Assembly (NCBI GenBank): GCA_002403515.1 | Contig: DHHZ01000110.1 | Span: 1-12,356, forward strand | DNA length: 12,356 nt | Reading direction: 5' to 3' | Origin: Legionellales bacterium UBA4759 | GTDB taxonomy: Bacteria > Pseudomonadota > Gammaproteobacteria > Legionellales > Legionellaceae | Part shown: positions 8,201-12,356 of the stretch, in pieces | Position numbering within the stretch: the stretch's first letter is position 1 | Layout of the letters: every line of letters begins with the position of its first letter | Position numbers and translations under genes: made by a program | The notes under the pieces: generated by a model | Databases searched by the model: none | The model's input: only the letters and a program-made list of their open reading frames with translations | What the model was told of the DNA's origin: nothing

Positions 8201-8640
8201 TTGGGACTAAATTCACCATGTCCTTGAACCACCGAAACCAGTTGATATTGTGCATCAATAAGATTTTGCTTAAATTGGGTCAGTGGTAGAATTTCACCTT
8301 TTTTAATTTTGAATACATGTTTTTGTAAAAAACTTTTGGGTGTAAGCCTATGAAGTAAGGTGTTGAGGCTAATGATGAGCACCATGGGTTTTTTGTTCAT
8401 CAGATCATAAAGTAAGCTTAAGCGCTCTGAGATAATATCTTGATGAGGTGAGAATTGATCATAAATTAACGTTTCCCAATCAGGAAAAATATTGATTTCA
8501 ATACCTTGAGTTTGAAAAAACTCTAAATCATATTTGAGTTGTTCGGCTTCTTTTTGGTGATTGCAAATGATTAAATATGGTTTTTGGAGTTTTTGAGGGT
8601 TTTGAAGGTATTCGAATACCTGATGACTAAATTGGCTCAT
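5287..8640 (-). CDS. mfd: Transcription-repair coupling factor Mfd
   Basis: This is a cytoplasmic DNA translocase of 1117 residues (E. coli 1148). Mfd pushes stalled RNA polymerase off DNA lesions and recruits UvrA to start nucleotide excision repair. In order: a UvrB-like N-terminal module (about 1-330, with DWETLIYDQFSPH near 54 and GEFSPKGSLIDVFP at 142-155), a divergent linker, the RNA polymerase interaction domain (about 440-510, PVVHVDYGVGRYDGL) and the RecG-like motor. Motor motifs are Walker A GDVGFGKT (602-609), DEEH (703-706), TATPIPRTL (729-737), TIIETGIDIP and QLRGRVGRS. A C-terminal D7 regulatory domain follows. All motor residues are intact. The ATG at 8640 has no strong ribosome site, but the N-terminus fits the family. 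It has its own promoter just upstream and appears to be a single-gene unit. Confidence 0.98.
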   Translation of the reverse strand: MSQFSHQVFEYLQNPQKLQKPYLIICNHQKEAEQLKYDLEFFQTQGIEINIFPDWETLIYDQFSPHQDIISERLSLLYDLMNKKPMVLIISLNTLLHRLTPKSFLQKHVFKIKKGEILPLTQFKQNLIDAQYQLVSVVQGHGEFSPKGSLIDVFPMGSHQPIRIEWFDDEIESMRWFDIQTQLSQEKIQELNILPAKEFSLDETSIREFRQRFREQFSGNLNACAVYEHVSNHQPIQGLEYYLPLFFEKTECLFDYLSNEFEILYSSDLSTHTERLWHEIGIRYEQRRHDIQRPILKPEQLLLNQDELLKLIQKRTAHVLKFPKILETMALQIDRKDTKPLKKLGNWLTKQTSQRILLMASSLGRREVIYDLCKASDVFPTVFETFKDFQQSDAPLGLIHGPLTQAFFFEAFNTLTITEHELFGESIVYQRQRRTKTISSQDKYIRDLSELSTCMPVVHVDYGVGRYDGLQTFELDGLNNEFLIIRYAGEDKIYVPITHLNLISKYSGSHPDDAPIHKLGSEAWQKEKKKASEKIHDMAVELLETQALRQAEQGYQYQIDWPEYEKFTSAFRFTETEDQKNSIDAIIKDLQAPQPMDRLVCGDVGFGKTEVAMRAAFIVVQNLRQVCILVPTTLLAKQHFETFQERFADFPMCVELISRFRTKKESENVLKKLAEGKVDILIGTHKLLQQDVKFKDLGMLIIDEEHRFGVKQKEQLKKVKHQADILSLTATPIPRTLNMAMHGMRDISIISTPPAKRLAVKTFWNEKNNHLLREALLREILRGGQVYYLHNDIDTIEKITNELRVLVPEAKIEYAHGQMHERRLEQIMADFYHQRFNVLVCTTIIETGIDIPTANTIIIERADQLGLAQLHQLRGRVGRSHHQAYAYLLTPPEKLMTSDAKKRLEAIVSLEDLGAGFSLAMHDMEIRGAGEFLGEEQSGNLHAIGYSLYMEMLEQAIEDIKAGKIPSFDKIKHQCEIDLKVSSIIPDEYMSDIHQRLIFYKRIASSKNEEEIHQIQVELIDRFGLMPQAVKNLIQITYLRLNANSLGIKRILFNKGQGAIEFNENPAIDPMKVILLIQQESQTYQLKNQQVLQFKLLENLNAEQIIHEVGQILLKLK

Positions 8641-8681
8641 ATAATCAAACTGTTTGTAAGGGCTGAAAATACATGCTCTCT

Positions 8682-8690
8682 ATCATATCA
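8682..8690 (-). promoter_or_regulatory. Extended -10 promoter of mfd
   Basis: On the minus strand TGATATGAT forms an extended -10 (TATGAT at 8687-8682, TG just upstream). The -35 region at 17-base spacing is poor, which is common for extended -10 promoters. It directly abuts the T-run of the upstream gene's terminator. The predicted start near 8675 leaves a leader of about 35 bases. Confidence 0.55.
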
Positions 8691-8728
8691 AAAAAACGAT
8701 AAAAATTAAAAAATAGTTATTATCGTTT
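8690..8728 (-). terminator. Intrinsic terminator of the 534-residue repeat-protein gene
   Basis: On the minus strand AAACGATAA (8728-8720) pairs perfectly with TTATCGTTT (8702-8694) across a 17-base AT-rich loop, and the T-run continues to 8690. The 5' arm contains the gene's own stop codon, so the ribosome finishing translation would sit on the stem. AT-rich stem, hence moderate strength. Confidence 0.7.
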
Positions 8729-10324
8729 GAGTGTTAATGCGAATTGACTATCAAATTGTTTTTGGTTAGCAGGGGGATGATTTTTAACAAAAAAGCCATT
8801 GGATTGTTTTAAAATCTCGGAGCAATACTTTCTGTGGCCTTTAGAATGGAAAATTTTTTTTTGAAACTGGGCGTAATCAATTGCGGGTGAGTCTTTTCCA
8901 GAGTCAATGAATTGCTGAAAAGCCACTGAGTTTTTACTTTCAAATAAACTTTTGAACTCCTCAAATATCACATCTGATAGTGTCAATAAAATATGTGGCC
9001 AAATACATAAATAACCTTCGATTTTCAAATCAGCAATAACATGAGTGAATCTTAAAAATTCTTGGCAATTAATTGGACTAGATAAATCATTAAGAAATTT
9101 ATGTGTAATTTTTTGAATGACTTTGGGTAATTTTAAGGAAGCAAGCGCTAAAGAAATAAAAACCATTTCAATATCAGGGTGTATGACATTTAATTTTTCT
9201 ATGAGTTTATTAAAAACGCCGCCCTGACATATGAATTTGTCGACGATATCCATATCATCAACCCGATGTTCATTAAGGTTTCTACCACGCTGAATTTCAT
9301 ACAAGCCCTCTACGATTAAGCATAATGCTTCATATGATGAACAGATTAATTGACTTTCATCATGAATAGCGCAATAAATCAACCCCAACAGGGTATGTAT
9401 CGAAATTTTAGATTTGGGGTCTATAAACTGATAATGGGGTTTGGAAATCCTATTGATACAACGTTTTGCAGCATTAGTTTTAAAATCTTCAGGCAATTCA
9501 ATAATTTCATTTTGAAGTTTTATAATATTTTCAGACACATTGAGATGATGTTTGTATCGTTTTAATAAGTTTGTTGCACTTTTGGATGTTGATTCATGAA
9601 TACTGGAAGTGTGAGTGCTTTGTGAGTGATTTATAACAATTTTATCAGTTGGATTTTCTTGTCTTTGATGGTTTTGAGCAAAGAATAAGTGTTGGTTTCT
9701 AATCAGTGTAAACTCAATTAGGCGATAGTTTAATATTTGATTGATGTTTATTCTTCCATTGAGAAGAAGTTCACGAATTGTTGGTAATCTTAAAATCTGC
9801 AGGTGAGTTGGGTTCATTTGTTGAATTTCGTCAAGTGTTAGTACTTGAAGATTGATTAACATTAATAGATCTTGATTTCTTAAGGCCCTTAATTGTGATA
9901 GAGTCATTCGTAAAATCGGTTGTATATGAATACTCCTTTCTAATAGTGCTTGATGAATTGGTTGATGTTGAAGTGTGTAAATTTGTTCCATATTCTTAAA
10001 GCGAACAATTTCTGTGCTTGTAATTATATTAGCGGCAATCAATTGTCGAATTGCGGGTTTTTGGATCATTCGCATTTGAAAAGGGTTTAAATTCATCAAT
10101 TGCGACAAGCTTATTTGACGACTGATGAGTAGTTGTCGAATCTCAGGGTATTGGAGTGCATGTAGATAATCGAAGAATTTTTTATTGAAGTACCAGTCTT
10201 TGGAGATATGGTTATTAATAACAAAATAAACGATTGTTGCAATGCCGAAGATGGAAATGAATTTGAGTATATTGAGTTGAATTTCGATGTTTATTTCAAT
10301 GATTTCTTGTGGGAAAAATAGCAT
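8720..10324 (-). CDS. Membrane-anchored helical-repeat protein, possible Legionellales-type accessory protein
   Basis: I do not know a named family for this 534-residue protein. Residues 19-37 form one membrane span, preceded by acidic and followed by basic residues, so the bulk is probably cytoplasmic. Residues 51-201 hold five tandem 30-31-residue units (pattern L-x-x-P-x-I-R-x-L-L then I-x-x-x-x-I/L), followed by a degraded sixth. Residues 220-250 are a Ser/Thr/His-rich linker. The C-terminal half carries LYEIQRGRN (341-349), C366, GGVFNKLIEKL (368-378) and IHPD (381-384). From memory this resembles a motif recurring in large Legionella and Coxiella repeat proteins and effectors, but I could not search. 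ATG 10324 is the first possible ATG; the ribosome site is poor. The gene starts 35 bases after tRNA-Phe with no promoter between, and ends in a terminator overlapping its stop. Confidence 0.85.
   Translation of the reverse strand: MLFFPQEIIEINIEIQLNILKFISIFGIATIVYFVINNHISKDWYFNKKFFDYLHALQYPEIRQLLISRQISLSQLMNLNPFQMRMIQKPAIRQLIAANIITSTEIVRFKNMEQIYTLQHQPIHQALLERSIHIQPILRMTLSQLRALRNQDLLMLINLQVLTLDEIQQMNPTHLQILRLPTIRELLLNGRININQILNYRLIEFTLIRNQHLFFAQNHQRQENPTDKIVINHSQSTHTSSIHESTSKSATNLLKRYKHHLNVSENIIKLQNEIIELPEDFKTNAAKRCINRISKPHYQFIDPKSKISIHTLLGLIYCAIHDESQLICSSYEALCLIVEGLYEIQRGRNLNEHRVDDMDIVDKFICQGGVFNKLIEKLNVIHPDIEMVFISLALASLKLPKVIQKITHKFLNDLSSPINCQEFLRFTHVIADLKIEGYLCIWPHILLTLSDVIFEEFKSLFESKNSVAFQQFIDSGKDSPAIDYAQFQKKIFHSKGHRKYCSEILKQSNGFFVKNHPPANQKQFDSQFALTLKR
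9665..10174 (-). repeat. Tandem 30-residue (about 90-base) coding repeats
   Basis: Five units cover residues 51-80, 81-110, 111-141, 142-171 and 172-201, and a sixth partial unit reaches about 220. Conserved positions are hydrophobic, with a recurring P-x-I-R-x-L-L core (units 1, 2 and 5) and an I-x-x-x-x-I/L follow-on. The units are diverged at the protein level and share little DNA identity, so the array is old and probably not slippage-prone. The pattern suggests stacked helical hairpins used for protein binding. Confidence 0.7.
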
Positions 10325-10359
10325 TTTTTACTGCAGATTTATTGTGAAATGTTGACAGA

Positions 10360-10435
<76 letters not shown>

Positions 10436-10449
10436 GGTCAACGCTTGCT

Positions 10450-10478
10450 ATTAAACCCTGAATGGCTTTTATAGTCAA
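10450..10478 (-). promoter_or_regulatory. Sigma-70 promoter of tRNA-Phe
   Basis: On the minus strand the -35 is TTGACT (10478-10473), the spacer is 17 bases and the -10 is TTTAAT (10455-10450). Transcription would begin near 10443, about 8 bases before the mature tRNA end. It is also the only visible promoter that could serve the downstream repeat-protein gene. Confidence 0.75.
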
Positions 10479-10502
10479 GCATATTTTTAAATTTTTTTAA
10501 TA

Positions 10503-10769
10503 TTATTTGGGTTGAAATCCTGGAGGTGTTTCAGAGCCGCCCTCAAAGAAAAATTTTTGCATTTCTTGTGTTAAAAATTTACGCGCTTGTGGGTCCATCA
10601 AATTGAGTCGATACTCATTGATAAGCATCGTTTGGTGACCCAACCATAAACTCCATGCCTGTTGAGATATTTCATTAAATATTCTTTCACCTAAAGGACC
10701 GGGAAATGGGGGAGCACTCATTTTGGGCGCTTGAATTTTGAGTTTTTGACAAAAAATTAAATCAGACAT
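10503..10769 (-). CDS. yggX: Fe(2+)-trafficking protein YggX
   Basis: This small cytoplasmic protein of 88 residues is close in length and sequence to E. coli YggX (91). YggX protects iron-sulfur proteins against oxidative damage and supports iron handling; it is part of the SoxRS response in enterobacteria. Family marks are IFCQKL with the conserved C7, PGPLGERIFNEIS, QAWSLWLGHQTMLINEYRLNLMD and the ending EMQKFFFEGG. The ATG at 10769 is preceded by GAG at 7-base spacing, but that site lies inside a perfect 14-bp hairpin. The gene follows the polysaccharide deacetylase by 57 bases on the same strand. In many gammaproteobacteria yggX sits beside mutY; mutY is not here. No SoxS-type box was identified. 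Confidence 0.97.
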   Translation of the reverse strand: MSDLIFCQKLKIQAPKMSAPPFPGPLGERIFNEISQQAWSLWLGHQTMLINEYRLNLMDPQARKFLTQEMQKFFFEGGSETPPGFQPK

Positions 10770-10773
10770 AGTT

Positions 10774-10817
10774 CATCTCAATGTTTGAAAAAAGCAAGTT
10801 TAACAAACATTGAGATG
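10774..10817 (-). promoter_or_regulatory. Perfect 14-bp hairpin covering the yggX ribosome binding site
   Basis: CATCTCAATGTTTG (10774-10787 on the plus strand) and CAAACATTGAGATG (10804-10817) are exact reverse complements with a 16-base loop. On the minus strand the second arm contains TTGAGATG, whose GAG is the only ribosome site of yggX, and the stem ends 4 bases before the ATG. On the minus strand no T-run follows the stem. On the plus strand TTTTT follows but there is no plus-strand gene to terminate. It may control yggX translation or act as a protein-binding operator. Confidence 0.7.
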
Positions 10818-10826
10818 TTTTTAAAA

Positions 10827-11642
10827 CTATTGTTGGTTAGTAATCAGTACTTGTTTTCTTTCCATTTCTTTTGCCATTGCTTGTTCATTTTGAATGCGAA
10901 TGGCTTCATCCAATGAAATAAAGCGATAGCCTCTACTTTTGAAGAGCTCTATGACTTCGCCCATGGCATGACTGTTAAGAAGATTTGCATGCACCAATAA
11001 TATTTCAGGTGTATCGGGTTTATGAATTTTTTCTGCTGCAGTAATTTGTTTATCGATATATGCAAGATAATCTTTTTTAATGGTCGCTAATTTAGCATCT
11101 CTGTTGCGCCAATTAACCGCTAATAAACGCCCGTTAAACTTATAATCCTTGGAGTCTATGGTGACTGGTGCAATGACATAATTGTGATTTGCTAAATACT
11201 CTTGAACCAATAATTTATCACTGCCTCGACCTTCTGCGAGATAGGGGTAGCGAAAATATTTAGGTACAGTAAGAATACCTTGCAGGCGTTCTTCTGATTT
11301 ATCTAAATCTTCAATATACCTTTTGGCACCAACGCTATTGAGGCTTATGTGCGTATAAGTATGATTTCCAAGAGAGTAACCTTTTTGTTTAAAATAATCC
11401 AAAAGCTCTTCTTGGCCTTTTTCAATTGAACCAGCAATGATAAAACCTGTTGCTGGAACTTGTTTCTCTTCTATTTGATTGACCAGTTGATAAAATCGAT
11501 TGGTCTGTCCATTTTTATTATGGACGGGTCCAACAAATGGTAAATCATCAATAGTTAAAGCCACTAAGCGCTCTTCGGCATACAACGATTGAAACATCAA
11601 AGAAAATACTAAGCCTTTAAGCGCAATATGGAATTTGCTCAT
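10827..11642 (-). CDS. Secreted polysaccharide deacetylase (NodB/CE4 domain)
   Basis: This 271-residue protein has a signal peptide (basic start, hydrophobic 7-20, likely cleavage after LYA, residue 22), so it acts in the periplasm or outside. It hydrolyses N- or O-acetyl groups from a polysaccharide using one bound metal ion. CE4 motifs in order: TIDDLP (30-35; D32 catalytic base and D33 metal ligand by analogy with TFDD), NHTYTH (93-98; metal ligands H94 and H98), FRYPYL (R131), and LLVHANLL near 214. The form TIDDLP rather than TFDDG fits a subgroup of short secreted deacetylases. The true substrate (peptidoglycan, chitin oligomer or exopolysaccharide) cannot be read. The start has a good AGGAG about 6 bases upstream. 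yggX follows on the same strand. Confidence 0.93.
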   Translation of the reverse strand: MSKFHIALKGLVFSLMFQSLYAEERLVALTIDDLPFVGPVHNKNGQTNRFYQLVNQIEEKQVPATGFIIAGSIEKGQEELLDYFKQKGYSLGNHTYTHISLNSVGAKRYIEDLDKSEERLQGILTVPKYFRYPYLAEGRGSDKLLVQEYLANHNYVIAPVTIDSKDYKFNGRLLAVNWRNRDAKLATIKKDYLAYIDKQITAAEKIHKPDTPEILLVHANLLNSHAMGEVIELFKSRGYRFISLDEAIRIQNEQAMAKEMERKQVLITNQQ

Positions 11643-11689
11643 GCTAGCTCCTATTACGGTTCTTAATTGGCTGAGTTATTATTGTTGTT

Positions 11690-11719
11690 ATTATTCAGTC
11701 GTTATTAAAAGCATAGCAA
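11690..11719 (-). promoter_or_regulatory. Possible promoter of the polysaccharide deacetylase
   Basis: On the minus strand TTGCTA (11719-11714) is followed after 18 bases by AATAAT (11695-11690). The match is fair, in a region where AT-rich -10-like strings are common. The predicted start near 11683 leaves a leader of about 40 bases. Confidence 0.35.
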
Positions 11720-11803
11720 CAGTTTTTAATTTTTGCGTAATGAAAATAATTTTTTTTTGTTTTATTTTTATTTTTTTCAATAAAAGATCATTTTGTTTTT
11801 TAT

Positions 11804-11832
11804 TTGACTATATTTAACCTCTTTGATAATAT
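11804..11832 (+). promoter_or_regulatory. Strong sigma-70 promoter of the DUF4116 gene
   Basis: The -35 TTGACT (11804-11809), a 17-base spacer and the -10 TAATAT (11827-11832) with TG at 11824-11825 make an extended -10. The predicted start near 11839 gives an unusually long leader of about 120 bases before the ATG at 11962. Confidence 0.65.
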
Positions 11833-11961
11833 AAAAAACTTTTAAATTACCACTATTTTTCTGTGAAATTGTGGTGTACACAAAAATGTGACCTGATTTT
11901 GGTAAGTGAACTGGAATTGGTTAATCAAATTAGATTACATACCCATGGTTTGAGGTAAAAA

Positions 11962-12356
11962 ATGATTAATGAAAATTCAACAAGAGCACAAGTACTTGAG
12001 GCTGTTAAGGACGAAGGCGTACTTCTTAGTTTGGCATCAGATAAATTTAAAAATGATAAGGAAATTGTGCTTGCTGCAGTTTCTCAGGATTATTTTGCAT
12101 ATAGGTATGCTTCAGAATCTTTAAAAAATGATATGGAAATTGTGCTTGCTGCTCTTTCTCAAGATTTCCTTTTTTTCCTACAACTGCCAAATGATTTAAA
12201 AAATAATAAGGAACTTGCGATTGCTGTTGTATCTAGATGTGATCAAATTTTTGACTTTATACCAGATGCTTTAAAAAATGATAAGGATGTCGCATTTGTA
12301 GCTATAAAACTTAATGCAAGAGCCTTGTACCATATTTGTATGCGGTTAATTAGCCA
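11962..12356 (+). CDS. DUF4116 repeat protein, 5' part (runs off the right edge)
   Basis: 131 codons are visible. The start ATG at 11962 has GAGG about 7 bases upstream. After a 24-residue lead, four tandem units of 25-26 residues follow (25-49, 50-75, 76-100, 101-125), each with the pattern L/F-K-N-D/N-x-E/D-I/V-x-x-A-A/V-x-S. This is the DUF4116 signature, known to me as a repeat of unknown function in accessory proteins of Legionellales, amoeba-associated bacteria and some giant viruses or protists. Each unit should form a short helical pair. At the fifth unit the pattern breaks: after YHIC the sequence continues MRLIS, encoded by 19 bases identical to the IS66 transposase gene at the left edge and in the same reading frame. 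The gene may be truncated by, or fused to, an IS66 fragment, or the join may be an assembly artefact. Confidence 0.85.
   Translation, partial: MINENSTRAQVLEAVKDEGVLLSLASDKFKNDKEIVLAAVSQDYFAYRYASESLKNDMEIVLAALSQDFLFFLQLPNDLKNNKELAIAVVSRCDQIFDFIPDALKNDKDVAFVAIKLNARALYHICMRLIS
12338..12356 (+). repeat. 19-base inverted match to positions 3-21
   Basis: GTATGCGGTTAATTAGCCA at the right edge is the exact reverse complement of positions 3-21, which lie inside the IS66 transposase gene (codons around 142-148). The match begins inside the DUF4116 repeat frame and continues to the window end. Confidence 0.95.

Larger units (their letters stand above)
11643..11961. other. T-rich divergent promoter region
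   Basis: No gene is seen here. The left part carries the leader and weak promoter of the deacetylase (minus strand). The right part carries a strong promoter and a leader of about 120 bases for the DUF4116 gene (plus strand). Long T and A tracts at 11725-11800 suggest bent or easily melted DNA. The leader contains the 8-base palindrome GTGTACAC (11874-11881) and a short ACCAC/GTGGT stem (11849-11875). Confidence 0.6.

Noticed and set aside
9665..10174. Tandem array considered as leucine-rich, ankyrin or DUF4116 repeats
   Set aside because: The unit is 30-31 residues with a P-x-I-R-x-L-L core; it lacks the LxxLxLxxN of leucine-rich repeats, the G-x-TPLHxA of ankyrin and the LKND of DUF4116.
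10774..10823. The yggX-upstream hairpin read as an intrinsic terminator of the deacetylase gene
   Set aside because: On the minus strand the stem is followed by AACTATG and not by a T-run; the T-run exists only on the other strand, which has no gene to end there.
11635..11817. 60-residue hydrophobic frame on the plus strand
   Set aside because: It overlaps the deacetylase start and promoter, has no ribosome site, and its Phe/Ile/Cys richness follows from the T-rich DNA.

Overview
The window reads as the chromosome of an AT-rich gammaproteobacterium. The core genes (tldD, yccA, mfd, yggX, a tRNA-Phe with encoded CCA) are of gammaproteobacterial type. The accessory genes (a DUF4116 repeat protein and a membrane-anchored helical-repeat protein with a FNKL...HPD-type motif) recall host-associated Legionellales such as Legionella, Coxiella or Berkiella relatives. 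That placement is from memory of the families and was not tested by any search.

Layout, left to right. At 1-445 (minus strand) lies the N-terminal part of an IS66-type transposase that runs off the left edge. A gene-free, hairpin-containing stretch follows up to a promoter at about 803. At 840-1841 (plus) is an unrecognised 333-residue protein whose layout hints at a cysteine-hydrolase fold without its cysteine. It converges on a minus-strand pair, tldD and an old-yellow-enzyme reductase, 10 bases apart and very likely cotranscribed. A yccA/BI-1 membrane protein gene (plus, extended -10 promoter) converges on mfd (minus) across a strong hairpin terminator. Upstream of mfd, a terminator and the mfd promoter are packed into about 50 bases. 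Next on the minus strand are a 534-residue repeat protein, tRNA-Phe only 35 bases upstream of it, yggX, and a secreted NodB-type polysaccharide deacetylase. A T-rich divergent promoter region then leads into a DUF4116 repeat gene (plus) that runs off the right edge.

Housekeeping functions dominate: transcription-coupled repair (Mfd), membrane protein quality control (YccA), peptide maturation or proteolysis (TldD; its partner TldE is not here), iron and redox protection (YggX, old yellow enzyme) and envelope sugar modification (deacetylase). The least explained parts are the 534-residue repeat protein, which has no promoter space of its own behind tRNA-Phe; a perfect 14-bp hairpin that buries the yggX ribosome binding site; the 333-residue orphan; and a 19-base exact inverted match between the two window ends. 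That match suggests both ends run into the same IS66-derived sequence. I found no CRISPR array, phage module, toxin-antitoxin pair or defence system.
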